Shown: positions 17,144-26,200 of the stretch, one piece after another
Layout of the letters: each line of letters starts with the position of its first letter
Numbering within the stretch: the first letter of the stretch is position 1
Source: Levilactobacillus parabrevis ATCC 53295
GTDB taxonomy: Bacteria > Bacillota > Bacilli > Lactobacillales > Lactobacillaceae
Direction: 5' to 3'
NCBI RefSeq assembly: GCF_001434055.1
Contig: NZ_AZCZ01000007.1
Span: 16,563-80,562 of the forward strand
Length of the DNA: 64,000 nucleotides
Notes under the pieces: model-generated
Seen by the model: only the letters and a program-made list of their open reading frames with translations
What the model was told of the DNA's origin: nothing
Databases searched by the model: none
Position numbers and translations under genes: made by a program

Positions 17144-17971
17144 TTAGAAAGCAGCCGCCGGATTACCATATTGACTCGTCCCGGTACTGTAGTTAATCTT
17201 GACGCCTGCTTGAATGTTAAAGATGTAGACGTTATACGAAACGCCCTTGCTACCAACCGATTGGGCCTGCATATGCACCCCTCGCGCAACTAATTCATTG
17301 CCTCGAAAGACCGGTTCAACCTGATAGCGGACGTAATTACTAGGATGACTCTTCAAATAACTTGCCACTGGATTCTCGTAAGCTGTCATACCCGGATCGT
17401 TGAGTGACCGGGTCCCGGTCATCAAATTTTTCAGGTTATTATTCTGACCCGTCAGTTGATAGCCGATCAAGTGACTCCGATTATACAAGTAACCGCGCTT
17501 GCCGTTGACCGTATACGGCTTATTCTTCCAGCCGGTTGGGCTAACGTACAGCGGTTCTCGCTTGGCCGTTGGCATTAGTTTTTTACTCAATAAGGCGTTG
17601 GCCGTCGTGACCCGGTTCAGATTATCTAACGTTCCGTAAGTGGCCCAACCACCCTTCTTGGTAGACAACTGGGACTGACTAAACGTGGGCTTATTGTGGT
17701 TCACCGCAACAATCTGGGTTCCCTGATACTTTTGCTCCGCTAACGCCTGACTTGCGACCGATTGCTTCGGCGCGCTGGTGGCCGCACTGCTAGTTGAATG
17801 GCTGCTAGATGATGTCCCGACGACCTTGTTGACAGCAGACGTGAGATTCCGAGCTGTCGAATTGCCCTGACTACCCATGCTCCCGATAGCCCCAATCGCG
17901 ATCAGCAGAATTGCCGCATAAATAGAAATGCGACTCCCCCGGCGACCCCGGCGATAGTGCCGTTTACTCAT
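17144..17971 (-). CDS. DNA/RNA non-specific endonuclease, exported or membrane-anchored
   Basis: 275 aa from ATG 17971, eight bases after GAGAGGGG; a TTG two codons earlier is too close to that site. A basic N-terminus and hydrophobic segment (ISIYAAILLIAIGAIG) form a signal or anchor, followed by a Ser/Thr-rich linker to ~residue 80. The nuclease domain has the DRGH-type segment in the variant YLYNRSHLIGYQL, with presumed catalytic His167 and a following QNNNLKNLMTGTRSLN metal-binding stretch, as in streptococcal EndA/streptodornase relatives. It probably degrades extracellular DNA. I see no competence genes next to it. Confidence 0.83.
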   Translation of the reverse strand: MSKRHYRRGRRGSRISIYAAILLIAIGAIGSMGSQGNSTARNLTSAVNKVVGTSSSSHSTSSAATSAPKQSVASQALAEQKYQGTQIVAVNHNKPTFSQSQLSTKKGGWATYGTLDNLNRVTTANALLSKKLMPTAKREPLYVSPTGWKNKPYTVNGKRGYLYNRSHLIGYQLTGQNNNLKNLMTGTRSLNDPGMTAYENPVASYLKSHPSNYVRYQVEPVFRGNELVARGVHMQAQSVGSKGVSYNVYIFNIQAGVKINYSTGTSQYGNPAAAF

Positions 17972-18207
17972 GATCAAATTCCCCTCTCAAATACCATAAC
18001 CCGTTTAATTTATATTCTATCAGAAAAACATGTGTTCGTCTTTAGTTTTCCAAATTCCACCGATTTTGTTACGGGAACTTAACGCTTTTTTAACGGGGCG
18101 TTCCGGTTTTTCTGGAAGCCACCATGCTATACTATTGAGGAACGGGGAGCACGCGATTTGTACGCGGACGCTAAAACTGTTATCATTTTTGATGAGGTGA
18201 TTGGATT

Positions 18208-18750
18208 ATGAAGAAGACCCGGACACTGGCCGCCGTCTTTAGCTTATTGGCCATCTTGACCATTGGCTTAGCCGGCTGCAGCAGCAAGAGTAGTAAATCG
18301 GGGAGTACCCAACAAGCAAGTTTCAAAAACAAAACGACGAAGAAGGCCGACGTGAAGTCCACGTTGACTAAATCAACCAAACTTTGGTATGTGACCGGTG
18401 CGGTCAACGCCAAGAGTAATTCTGGGATGGAAGCCTACCGTTTTAACAAGAACGGTAAGGTAACGGTCTACAACGTCAACAAGTTCTACAAGACGTATGC
18501 CGCCGCTAAGAAGGCCAACGCCTTGAACAAGTCTGGTGTGCTGAAAGCAACCTTTAAGACTAAGGGTGACGATACTGTCATCAACTTTAAGGGTAAGCTG
18601 TCCGACATTCCGATGACACAAAAGTTCACCGTTAAGAAGACGCTGACTGGCACCAACAAGGCCACCAAGCTGAAAGTCGCCGGTTACCACATCTCGCGCG
18701 ACATTGACAACGATGTCACCCAAGCCGTTATGGTCAAGGTTGGCAACTAA
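18208..18750 (+). CDS. Lipoprotein of unknown function
   Basis: 180 aa, ATG 18208 behind GAGGTGATT. The signal peptide ends in a lipobox L-A-G-C (Cys24), so the protein should be diacylated and anchored to the outer face of the membrane. A Ser/Lys-rich linker leads into a lysine-rich ~120-residue beta-type domain (KLWYVTGAVNAKSNSGMEAY ... VAGYHISRDI) that I cannot assign to a named family. TATACT near 18126 may be its -10. It is followed by a strong terminator. Confidence 0.75.
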   Translation: MKKTRTLAAVFSLLAILTIGLAGCSSKSSKSGSTQQASFKNKTTKKADVKSTLTKSTKLWYVTGAVNAKSNSGMEAYRFNKNGKVTVYNVNKFYKTYAAAKKANALNKSGVLKATFKTKGDDTVINFKGKLSDIPMTQKFTVKKTLTGTNKATKLKVAGYHISRDIDNDVTQAVMVKVGN

Positions 18751-18775
18751 TTAATTGGGTAGTCATGTAATTCGA

Positions 18776-18805
18776 AACGGTGCCACATCTGTGGTGCCGT
18801 TTTTA
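18776..18805 (+). terminator. Terminator of the lipoprotein gene
   Basis: Eleven-bp stem AACGGTGCCAC (18776-18786) / GTGGTGCCGTT (18791-18801) with tail TTTTAA. It ends just before the next ribosome-binding site. Confidence 0.85.
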
Positions 18806-18822
18806 ATTTGGAGGAAGTCGTT

Positions 18823-18990
18823 ATGAACAAACTATTATCTGGATTGGGCGGCCTACTTCTAGTCGGTGCCGTCCTACTCTACCAACAATTTCGTCACGTC
18901 AGCGGGATTGCCATGCTAGAAACGGGCGTCTTAGGCATTGCCGCAATTTTAGGGGTGCTGCACCTCATCAGTCACTGGCGTAACCGATAG
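18823..18990 (+). CDS. Small membrane protein, 55 aa
   Basis: ATG 18823 with GGAGG at 18810-18814. Two hydrophobic segments (LSGLGGLLLVGAVLLYQQF and MLETGVLGIAAILGVLHLI) are separated by RHVSG, and the C-terminus is HWRNR. It is probably a two-helix hairpin. It follows the lipoprotein closely, beyond its terminator, so expression may depend on read-through. Family unknown. Confidence 0.65.
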   Translation: MNKLLSGLGGLLLVGAVLLYQQFRHVSGIAMLETGVLGIAAILGVLHLISHWRNR

Positions 18991-18992
18991 TT

Positions 18993-19008
18993 TGTTTCAC
19001 GTGGAACA
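18993..19008. promoter_or_regulatory. parS-like site
   Basis: TGTTTCACGTGGAACA, 15/16 to parS, two bases after the stop of the 55-aa gene. Confidence 0.82.
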
Positions 19009-19068
19009 CAACGGCTGACAGCGCTCACACTTTGGGTTATGATAGGGCCTAACGGAGTGTGATGACAG

Positions 19069-19365
19069 ATGTTAAAACACAAATGTTTACCGCTTGTTGC
19101 CCCACTGGACCAAGAGGATCTTCATCGGTTCACCGACCTAATCAGTGACAAGAACTGGATTATTCCAGTCACGGTTCTCTTGCAAGTCATCCCGGTAACG
19201 GTAGCGGCTCATGGCTTTTGGAAGACGCGTCAGTTGAAGACACAGTTACGAATTGAACGCGAACACACGAAACAAATGCAGATCGACCGCTTCCGTCCGG
19301 GCTACCACGCCGGTCAACCACAATCACTTGCTGACCACCCCCACCACGGACTCTTACATCATTAG
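19069..19365 (+). CDS. Small hypothetical protein with one possible membrane segment
   Basis: 98 aa, ATG 19069 with GGAGTG ten bases upstream and a TATGAT that could be a -10 near 19036. One hydrophobic stretch (WIIPVTVLLQVIPVTVAAHGFW) is followed by a basic, possibly helical segment, and the tail is His/Pro rich. I recognise no family. Support comes only from the start signals and a terminator at 19396, so it is tentative. Confidence 0.45.
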   Translation: MLKHKCLPLVAPLDQEDLHRFTDLISDKNWIIPVTVLLQVIPVTVAAHGFWKTRQLKTQLRIEREHTKQMQIDRFRPGYHAGQPQSLADHPHHGLLHH

Positions 19366-19395
19366 TCCGCAAACTGACAAACACGACACTTACAG

Positions 19396-19436
19396 AGAAA
19401 AAATCACCAACTTAAATTTAAGTGGTGATTTTTTAA
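19396..19436 (+). terminator. Terminator after the 98-aa reading frame
   Basis: A long AT-rich stem, ATCACC plus ACTTAAA with TTTAAGT plus GGTGAT (one bulged A), followed by TTTTTT. Confidence 0.75.
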
Positions 19437-19633
19437 TTTAATCAATTAGCTATTTAATATACGATTAATAAGATTTTTCAATTATTCTCAAATATTATCC
19501 TCTAGCACCGCCATAATTCACCCAAAACTATGCGTAAGCAATTAGAAAAATGTAATCCAACGCCTGAATTGGTCGCATTCGACCTCAATTCATCCTAAAT
19601 CTAATTGTTTGTATCACTAATTCATAAATTGTC

Positions 19634-19775
19634 TTCACAATTTCTTCACATTTTCGTTTTAAGATGAATCTAATTCAGAAACCGATTTAACCAACTCAAT
19701 TTTTGTCATTAACGATGACACGTCATTGCCCCAACCAAGCAATGATTGCCGCCTCCTAACCAGGGGCGGCTTTTT
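19634..19775 (+). ncRNA. Candidate intergenic small RNA with three hairpins and its own promoter
   Basis: Direct repeats TTCACA at 19634 and 19645 (11-bp period) precede a TAAGAT at 19660. Three successive stems follow: GTCAT/ATGAC (19705-19719), TCATTG/CAATGA (19723-19745), and a terminator GCCGCCTC/GGGGCGGC (19748-19770) with TTTTT. No open reading frame fits, and no plus-strand gene follows for almost 3 kb. The repeats resemble the 11-bp-phased TTAACA-like boxes bound by PhoP response regulators; that link is speculative. The rest of 19437-19633 is AT-rich with nothing I can assign. Confidence 0.4.
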
Positions 19776-19796
19776 CTATCCCGTAGCAACCAAAAA

Positions 19797-19822
19797 GCAT
19801 CTCAACACAACTGTCAAGATGC
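19797..19822 (-). terminator. Terminator of pepC
   Basis: Eleven-pair stem on the minus strand (19822-19812 with 19807-19797, two G-U pairs) around a 4-nt loop, followed by TTTTTG. Confidence 0.75.
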
Positions 19823-19833
19823 TCTCAATTACT

Positions 19834-21165
19834 TTACTGTAAAGAATCCCAAGCTGGTAAAGCCTTAGGTGTTGTAGCCAACACAGCCCGTTGCTCCGGT
19901 GTTAAGAATCGTTTGTGAACAACCACCTCATAGACAAAATCATCCATCCAGTCATCCGTCATCACAAAGTAACCTTTATCACCATTCTTCTCGCCCCAGC
20001 TGTTTTCAACCTTCCAGCGGGTTGGATCACTGTCAACCAAGTCGACCCCGGTCAACGTCATCGCGTGGGTCACTTCAGCCTCACCCGTGGCCAACCGTTG
20101 TGCCTTGGTCAGGCTCAGGTCGACGCCAAATAAGTCGGCCGTCTTAAACAATTGACTATCGAGGAAGCCCCGTTCGCGGCTCATCTGCTGCAAGACATCG
20201 TTCCCAAACCAAACGGCTTCGCCACTCTGTAGCTGCGCAATTGCAGTCCGCTTTAACTCTGCCATTGGTAAATTCAAGAAGGTAATGTGCTTACCACCTA
20301 CGATATTATCCTGACTGGGTAAGCTGTACAACTGATCAAATGGCTTGTCTGGTGAATTAGAAATCACCACGTAGTCATCCAAATCAATATCGAAATACTT
20401 TTCAAAGAAACCTTGGGGAGTTAGACCCGCATCACGATGGTACTGGTGCTTATCGTCCTTGTATTCGAGGTCAAACGTGGTTGGTGGCTCGCCAAATGAG
20501 TAAGCTGCCATCCGATAAACTTCCTTCAAGGCCTGCGCCCGGGTCGTCGCAATCTGATCCTCGCTGGCACCATCTGCCACCAACTGGCGTAAGGCCAAAG
20601 CATCCTTGCGAAGTTTTAAGTTCAGCGTGGTAGCGAAGCCGGTCGTATCATTGGTATTAAAGGATTCCGGCATCGCACTGGCTGGAACCACCCCATACTT
20701 TTGGACAAGTGCCGCCCCCATGGCCCATTGGCCACCGTCATCGCCGGGGCGGCTCAGATAGAACGCTACTTCTCGGTCATCGAGAGGCTTGTCCGCCGTC
20801 CGTAAAATGTTGTCGTAGAAGATATTGGCCCGCTCTACCTTATCCCAGAAGAACAGGTAACTCTGTGATAGCTCAAAATCTTTCACGTTATACTTCGCCG
20901 CGAATTGGTGGCGAATCGTGTTCAACGTGGAAAATAGCCAGCAACGACCAGAGTGCTTTTGATTAGAGACTTTCCCCGTATCAAGTTCTACGGAAAAGGT
21001 TCGGTTCAACCGTACGGCGGCTTGTGGATCCTCGGCAGCAGCGAGCACCCCATTCTTAATGACCGCGCGACTCACGACATCGTGCGCCGGCTGTTGCTGG
21101 AGATCAGCGTGTAGGTCTGCGGTCTCAGCAGCGGTTAATTCATGATCAGTCTTAGTTCCTGACAT
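19834..21165 (-). CDS. pepC: Aminopeptidase C (bleomycin hydrolase family, peptidase C1B)
   Basis: 443 aa, ATG 21165 behind GAGAGGAG. The papain-like triad is visible: Cys75 in HSGRCWLFSTLN (with Gln69 for the oxyanion hole), His367 in THAMTLTGVD and Asn388 in VENSWGEKNGDKGYF. It has no signal peptide. PepC enzymes are homohexameric cytosolic aminopeptidases of lactic acid bacteria that release N-terminal residues from imported peptides. Length and motifs match the family throughout. It is monocistronic. Confidence 0.95.
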   Translation of the reverse strand: MSGTKTDHELTAAETADLHADLQQQPAHDVVSRAVIKNGVLAAAEDPQAAVRLNRTFSVELDTGKVSNQKHSGRCWLFSTLNTIRHQFAAKYNVKDFELSQSYLFFWDKVERANIFYDNILRTADKPLDDREVAFYLSRPGDDGGQWAMGAALVQKYGVVPASAMPESFNTNDTTGFATTLNLKLRKDALALRQLVADGASEDQIATTRAQALKEVYRMAAYSFGEPPTTFDLEYKDDKHQYHRDAGLTPQGFFEKYFDIDLDDYVVISNSPDKPFDQLYSLPSQDNIVGGKHITFLNLPMAELKRTAIAQLQSGEAVWFGNDVLQQMSRERGFLDSQLFKTADLFGVDLSLTKAQRLATGEAEVTHAMTLTGVDLVDSDPTRWKVENSWGEKNGDKGYFVMTDDWMDDFVYEVVVHKRFLTPEQRAVLATTPKALPAWDSLQ

Positions 21166-21294
21166 AAAATGACTCCTCTCTCAAATGGCTTACAATAAAT
21201 CTCATTGAAATCTCATAATTTAATCTGAGTTTATTCTAACCCTTTCCCGGGATGGACGCAATTAATCTCGGCCGGCCATGTAAAACGGCATGAC

Positions 21295-21329
21295 AAAGGG
21301 GCCTGAGTTTTTATCCCAGGCCCTTACAT
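21295..21329 (-). terminator. Terminator of the flavin oxidoreductase gene
   Basis: Stem of AAGGGGCCTG (21296-21305) with CAGGCCCTT about ten bases on. The minus-strand RNA ends in CCCCTTTGT, a weak U-tail. Confidence 0.6.
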
Positions 21330-21340
21330 CAAGTCAGTCT

Positions 21341-22522
21341 CTAAGCACCTTCGTGTGGTGCTAATTTATGATCAAATTGATCCTTATCATAATCGGGTTG
21401 ATTTGAGATATGCATCGCTGACTTCAAGCGGACAATCAAGAAATTCCACATGGCCGGAGTAATTCCCAGTTCGTCCAGGTCTTGTTCGGAAATGGTGTAG
21501 CGAATCCCAGCCTCGTCGTCGGCCGCAACCTTCTGGACCCAATTAGGCTCCCGCAACATTTCGCGACCCAACGCAACAAAGTCAATGCCGGCAGCCATGA
21601 CCTTCTCCGCATCGGCCGGTTTCTCTACAGAGCCGACCGCAATCAATGGCAGTCGACCAGCGACTTGCCGCTTGATCTTTAGAATTAACGGCTCCGTATC
21701 AGCCTGGTCATTAAGCGACGTCCGCCAAGCGTATCCCATTGAGATATGCAGGTAATCCAACGGTTGACCACACAACACATCCACCAGATGTAGCGTATCG
21801 GCCAGTCGAATCCCTGGGGTTTCAATTTCTTCCGGTGATAGCCGGTAGCCGAGGATAAATGGGTGATCAGCATACTGTTGGATCACCTCGTGACAGCGCT
21901 TGATTACGGCTAACGCAAAACTCATCCGACCGTCAACGTCGCCACCCCACTTATCGGTCCGCCGATTGGAGTGGGGGGAGAAGAACTGTTGGAGCAGGTA
22001 AGTATTCGCTCCGTGGAGTTCAACGCCATCAAATCCGGCCTGGATGGCCCGCCGCGTGCCTTCACCAAAGTCCGTGATAATTTGATCGATTTCATCACCA
22101 GTCAATTCACGGGGTACTTCGGCGTTTGGCCGTTCAGCAGCAACAGAACTTGCGCTAACGGGCCGCTCGCCACGTAAAATCTTAGAGTTCGACATGCGTC
22201 CCGCATGGAAAATTTGCAGAATGGCCTTCGTCCCATTCTGTTTCATAGCACTGGCCATCTTCGTTAAGCCGGGAAGGTAGCGATCATCGGTAATGGCCAG
22301 TTCACCTTCGAATCCCTTACCACTCACGGAAACATTGGCGACGGGAGAAATGAACAGTCCAACCCCACCACTATGCATCCGAAAGTACCGGAGTTCGTCG
22401 GACGTAATCGACCCTTCCTCAAAGCCCGAGGCTTCAGTCATTGGGGGAATGACCACTCGATTTTTTACTTTGACACCATTCGCAAATGTATAGGGTTCAA
22501 GAAACTTGTATTTTTTACTCAT
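21341..22522 (-). CDS. NADH:flavin oxidoreductase (Old Yellow Enzyme family)
   Basis: 393 aa, ATG 22522 with GGTGAG. The TIM barrel begins FANGVKVKNRVVIPPMTEASG. The substrate-anion motif HGANTYLLQQFFSPHSNRR and the C-terminal FMN phosphate segment (PLIAVGSVEKPADAEKVMAAG, FVALGREMLREP) are present. Such enzymes use FMN and NAD(P)H to reduce activated C=C bonds or nitro groups in the cytosol. It is divergent from a LysR regulator, which may control it in response to an electrophile. Substrate unknown. Confidence 0.9.
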   Translation of the reverse strand: MSKKYKFLEPYTFANGVKVKNRVVIPPMTEASGFEEGSITSDELRYFRMHSGGVGLFISPVANVSVSGKGFEGELAITDDRYLPGLTKMASAMKQNGTKAILQIFHAGRMSNSKILRGERPVSASSVAAERPNAEVPRELTGDEIDQIITDFGEGTRRAIQAGFDGVELHGANTYLLQQFFSPHSNRRTDKWGGDVDGRMSFALAVIKRCHEVIQQYADHPFILGYRLSPEEIETPGIRLADTLHLVDVLCGQPLDYLHISMGYAWRTSLNDQADTEPLILKIKRQVAGRLPLIAVGSVEKPADAEKVMAAGIDFVALGREMLREPNWVQKVAADDEAGIRYTISEQDLDELGITPAMWNFLIVRLKSAMHISNQPDYDKDQFDHKLAPHEGA

Positions 22523-22634
22523 CTGAACTCACCTTTCTCAACTATCTGGAGAAACTCGACTGAATAGTTTTAGTATAGTTCGATAAATCACAAAGTCTAA
22601 TGCTTTTATGATACCGTTTTCAGAACCAAATGGT

Positions 22635-22654
22635 TATACTAATAGTGAGGTGAT
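22635..22654 (+). promoter_or_regulatory. Promoter -10 and ribosome-binding site of the LysR gene
   Basis: TATACT at 22635-22640 and GAGGTGATT from 22647 set the start at ATG 22659 rather than at an upstream ATG at 22608. Confidence 0.55.
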
Positions 22655-22658
22655 TACC

Positions 22659-23585
22659 ATGGCATTCAGTACCACGCGGCTCGCCGAAATCCTAACGGCG
22701 GTTAAAAATCTAGGGAGTATCACGGCCGCCTCCCAGCATTTATTTGTCTCTCAACCCTATATCAGTCGGACGATTAAGGAAGCCGAACAACAGTTAGGCA
22801 TTCTCCTAATCGACCGTACAACTAAACCGACCCGACTCACCTATGCCGGTACGGAATATCTCACTGGCTTACAAAAAATCCAGCAACAACTCAGTGATCT
22901 CGACCAGACTATGCACGAACTTGCACAATCCAAATCTGGTCACCTTTCGATTGCTCTATCCGAAAGCATGGCCGCCCAGATTCTTCCTGACCTAGGCAGT
23001 CAGTTTCTCCAAGAATATCCTCAATACCACCTCGACATTCACGAGATGCCCTCACTCGCTGCGGAAAAGGCCGTGACTGACAATCAAAGTGACATTTACA
23101 TCGGCCCTAAATCGGCGCATCACAGTGCGTTTTTCTACCGCATCATGCGCAATCAAGTCTTTAGTGTTCTAGTGCCAACGACGTACCCCTTTTCATTATC
23201 GCAAGTTACCAATCCTCAGCAGTTAACCGCACTCCTCCACCAGCCCTTCATTGGCTGCAACCTCCAGATGGTGTTGGGTGAAATCACGCGGCGCTTCATG
23301 GCGGACCATCACCTCTTCTTACAGCCCATTCTGACACTGAATAGTCTCTCAACGATTCAACAATTGGTCGAACGTGGCTGTGGCTGGACCATCCTGCCAA
23401 CGCCGGTAGCGACGGCCCCGACCGTCAGAGCCATTCCCCTTGACCCCCACCTACTGACCTACCAGCTCATTATGGCCCACCGGACCAGTAAGGAAAATAC
23501 ACCGGAAATGACCGCCTTTCTACGCGTTGCCCAACACGTTTTCGACATCGACCCCGCGACTCAAATTAAACACCGTGACGACTAA
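22659..23585 (+). CDS. LysR-family transcriptional regulator
   Basis: 308 aa from ATG 22659. The N-terminal winged helix is clear: FSTTRLAEILTAVKNLGSITAASQHLFVSQPYISRTIKEAEQQ (helix-turn-helix at about residues 20-40), then the linker helix. The effector domain (HLSIALSESMAAQILPDL ...) is of the periplasmic-binding-protein type. It is divergent from the Old Yellow Enzyme gene with a ~136-bp shared promoter region, the usual arrangement for LysR autoregulation and control of the neighbour. Confidence 0.9.
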   Translation: MAFSTTRLAEILTAVKNLGSITAASQHLFVSQPYISRTIKEAEQQLGILLIDRTTKPTRLTYAGTEYLTGLQKIQQQLSDLDQTMHELAQSKSGHLSIALSESMAAQILPDLGSQFLQEYPQYHLDIHEMPSLAAEKAVTDNQSDIYIGPKSAHHSAFFYRIMRNQVFSVLVPTTYPFSLSQVTNPQQLTALLHQPFIGCNLQMVLGEITRRFMADHHLFLQPILTLNSLSTIQQLVERGCGWTILPTPVATAPTVRAIPLDPHLLTYQLIMAHRTSKENTPEMTAFLRVAQHVFDIDPATQIKHRDD

Positions 23586-23611
23586 AAAGGCGGCAATCAC
23601 GCCACCTTTTT
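23584..23611. terminator. Bidirectional terminator between lysR and tetR genes
   Basis: AAAAAGGCGGC (23584-23594) / GCCACCTTTTT (23601-23611), one mismatch, with A and T tracts at the ends. Confidence 0.75.
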
Positions 23612-23618
23612 AACGTCA

Positions 23619-24263
23619 CTATTTGGGCGCCAAACCCTTTTCTATAAATTCAATAATAAACGGTGCCGCGTGCGTCACGTCTTCTGGAAGTAAAACGACC
23701 CGTACCAATTCCGTGAGCATCGTCCCAATCATAAACTGGGCAATCCGTGAATCAGGCCAGTCAACCAGTTCACCACTGGCCTTCAGTCGATCCAACACTG
23801 GAAATAAATTATCCTGTAGTAGCGGTGCCGCGTGCGTAATAAATTGACTTCTCAAGTCATTTCTTACCGAAATCTCGCGAATCAGGACTCGCAAGATTGC
23901 CCCATTTTCCTTAATAAAAGCGAGCCGGTCTTCCACGATCGCACTGATCATTTCGTGGAGCGTTAGGTATGGCCGCGCAACAACCTTCTGAGCAAACTCC
24001 TTGATCAGGCTAGGTAAGACCTGCGTCATAAAGGGCGCCAGCACCCCAGCTAGCAGCTCATCCTTGTTCTTATATCGCCGATACACGGTCCCTTCGGCAA
24101 CCCCTGCCTTTTCGGCAATCTGCTTAGTCGTTGTGCTGTCAAATCCCTGCTGGGCAAAGAGCTCTAGGCTTGCCGCCAAGACCTGTTGTTGCTTAGGTGG
24201 AATATCACCATTCGCCGCCATGACGGCCTGAAAGGCTTCACTAATACTCGTGTCTTTTTCCAT
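23619..24263 (-). CDS. TetR-family transcriptional regulator
   Basis: 214 aa, ATG 24263 behind GGAGGG, one base after the permease stop codon. The N-terminal helix-turn-helix is typical: QQVLAASLELFAQQGFDSTTTKQIAEKAGVAEGTVYRRYKNKDELL (residues ~24-69). The C-terminal ligand domain is unclassified. It is the last gene of the three-gene ABC exporter operon. The palindrome AGTGAGT-n4-ACTCACT before the first gene is the probable operator, so it likely represses its own operon until the exported compound binds. Confidence 0.9.
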   Translation of the reverse strand: MEKDTSISEAFQAVMAANGDIPPKQQQVLAASLELFAQQGFDSTTTKQIAEKAGVAEGTVYRRYKNKDELLAGVLAPFMTQVLPSLIKEFAQKVVARPYLTLHEMISAIVEDRLAFIKENGAILRVLIREISVRNDLRSQFITHAAPLLQDNLFPVLDRLKASGELVDWPDSRIAQFMIGTMLTELVRVVLLPEDVTHAAPFIIEFIEKGLAPK

Positions 24264-24264
24264 T

Positions 24265-25452
24265 TTAAACCCTCCGATAGCGTTTCATTCCTACAACATT
24301 CAAAACGGTAAAGAGTACCGCAAACAGTACCAGAATGCCTAACTCAACGGCAATGCCAGCGAAGCCCACACCCCGCGTAGCTACGTTCATCAGGGCATTC
24401 CCGCCGTAATATAGTGGGAAGATGTGCGCGATCCACTGTAACCAATTGGCCATCTGGTCGACCGGAATCAAGCCCGAGAAGAAGACTTGCGGAATCACGA
24501 GAATTGGAATGAACTGCATCATCTGGAATTCTGAATTGGCAAAGGTTGACACGAAGATTCCCATGGACAATGCCACCAGCGCCAAGAGGAAGTTAATCAA
24601 GAGAATCAGCCAGACACTCCCGATCATGTGAATCTGGAAGACCGTCAGCGCAAAGGTCACGGTGATCACAGTCTGAACCAGCGCGAACAATCCGTACCCC
24701 ATCAAATAACCGGTAATGATTTCTCCACGACGTATCGGGGTCGCCAGTAAACGCGTCAATGTTCCCGTTGTCCGTTCGTTTAACAACGAAATTCCTGAGA
24801 TTAAGAAGACGAAGAAGAACACGAAGAACCCCAACAAGATTGGCAGGAACGTATCAAAGAAGGTTGAATCCGAACTACCATAGAGATAGTGACTCGTGAT
24901 GCTGTAAGTTGTTGGCGCCTTGAGTTTTGTCTGTTGCGACTGAATCGGCATCGTGCCAGCCTTTGCTCCCTGGGCGACCGCCATCTTCTGTTGTTGTGCG
25001 ACCAACGTCTTCAGTACCTTGGCCTGTTGTTGCAAAGCTTTTTTCTGCGCTTGTGTAGCGGCGGCTAGGGCCTGGACCTTAATCTTAGTCAGACCACCCT
25101 GTAACGCCTGTCGTACCAAGGCTGAGTCGCTAGGCTGACTATTCTGATACGTCACCGTTAGTTTGCCATCCCGTTGCTTGATGAAGGCGGCCAGGTTGTC
25201 CTCTCGCACTTTATCCTTTGCCGTTGCATTGGCGTTATAGTGCGTTATTTTAACATGCTTGTTTTTAATGGCCTTGACCACTGTCGTATCTACCCGACTG
25301 ACCCCAATCTTCGCCACGGTATCCGAACTCGTATTGAAGAGAAAATACATCAACGTCAAGATAAACAGGGGCGCGAGGAACATCAGTGCCAGCGTCCGCT
25401 TGTCCCGGATCATTTCACGTAAAACACGTTTAAAGATTGCGATGACTCTCAT
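24265..25452 (-). CDS. ABC-2 type transporter permease
   Basis: 395 aa, ATG 25452, overlapping the end of the ATPase gene by 23 bases (translational coupling). One N-terminal helix (LALMFLAPLFILTLMYFLF) is followed by an extracytoplasmic domain of ~170 residues with a long Ala/Gln/Lys coiled coil. Five more helices follow, containing the ABC-2 signature region GISLLNERTTGTLTRLLATPIRR. It pairs with the adjacent ATPase as a multidrug or antimicrobial-compound exporter (YhfEF/LinearmycinR-like architecture). The substrate is unknown. Confidence 0.88.
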   Translation of the reverse strand: MRVIAIFKRVLREMIRDKRTLALMFLAPLFILTLMYFLFNTSSDTVAKIGVSRVDTTVVKAIKNKHVKITHYNANATAKDKVREDNLAAFIKQRDGKLTVTYQNSQPSDSALVRQALQGGLTKIKVQALAAATQAQKKALQQQAKVLKTLVAQQQKMAVAQGAKAGTMPIQSQQTKLKAPTTYSITSHYLYGSSDSTFFDTFLPILLGFFVFFFVFLISGISLLNERTTGTLTRLLATPIRRGEIITGYLMGYGLFALVQTVITVTFALTVFQIHMIGSVWLILLINFLLALVALSMGIFVSTFANSEFQMMQFIPILVIPQVFFSGLIPVDQMANWLQWIAHIFPLYYGGNALMNVATRGVGFAGIAVELGILVLFAVLFTVLNVVGMKRYRRV

Positions 25453-26173
25453 CTTGTAGCCGCCCCGCTTTCAAAAAGACTTGTTCGATTGTTGCCACAT
25501 CATAATCCTTTTCCAACTGCGCCGGTGTCCCTTGCGCTAATGCGATTCCCTCACGAATCAACATGAGGTAATCACAGTGCTCGGCCTCATCCATCACGTG
25601 CGTCGTAACCAGGATCGACTTCCCTTGAGACTTGAGTTGGTAGAGTTCCGCCCAAATTTGCTGCCGTAGTTCGGGATCAATACCGACAGTCGGTTCATCT
25701 AAAATCAACAACTCTGGGTCTTGGACCAACGCAATGGCCAAAGACAACCGGCGTTTCATCCCACCAGAATACGCTGATACACGGCGGTCCAGAGCATCAT
25801 TTAAATTCACGACCTGGGCTGCATGCGCGATTGCTTCCGTCAGCTCTGACTTGGGAACACTCATCAGTTCGGCAAAAAAGCGAATATTTTCGCGCGCCGT
25901 TAAGTCCTCATAAAGGGCGTCACTCTGAGCCATGTAGCCAATCCGCTGCATGACTTTGCGGTTGGGCATCGCCGTTCCCAATACTGTCGTCGTTCCGGCG
26001 TCCACTTTTTCCATGCCAAGAATGGCTTTGACCAGCGTGGTCTTACCGGCACCCGAGGGACCAATCAGCCCCATGATCTGGCCCACTGGCAATTGCAAAC
26101 TAATTTTTTTGAGTACGGGATTACTGCCGAACTTCTTCGCCACATCCCGCACGTCAATCGTGTTGGTTACCAT
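25430..26173 (-). CDS. ABC transporter ATP-binding protein
   Basis: 247 aa from ATG 26173, chosen for AGGAGGAG nearby; an ATG-less extension to 26221 would run through the palindromic operator. Walker A GPSGAGKTT, Q-loop MAQSDALYED, signature YSGGMKRRLSLA, Walker B LLILDEPTVGID and switch HVMDEAEH are all intact, as in CcmA-type drug-export ATPases. It is the first gene of the operon with the ABC-2 permease and TetR. Confidence 0.92.
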   Translation of the reverse strand: MVTNTIDVRDVAKKFGSNPVLKKISLQLPVGQIMGLIGPSGAGKTTLVKAILGMEKVDAGTTTVLGTAMPNRKVMQRIGYMAQSDALYEDLTARENIRFFAELMSVPKSELTEAIAHAAQVVNLNDALDRRVSAYSGGMKRRLSLAIALVQDPELLILDEPTVGIDPELRQQIWAELYQLKSQGKSILVTTHVMDEAEHCDYLMLIREGIALAQGTPAQLEKDYDVATIEQVFLKAGRLQDESHRNL

Positions 26174-26200
26174 GTAAACTCCTCCTGACCTGTTTCCTTT

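Noticed and set aside
25411..25426. Sixth parS candidate CATTTCACGTAAAACA
   Set aside because: Only 13/16, with changes in the central palindrome, inside coding sequence; too weak to list as a site.
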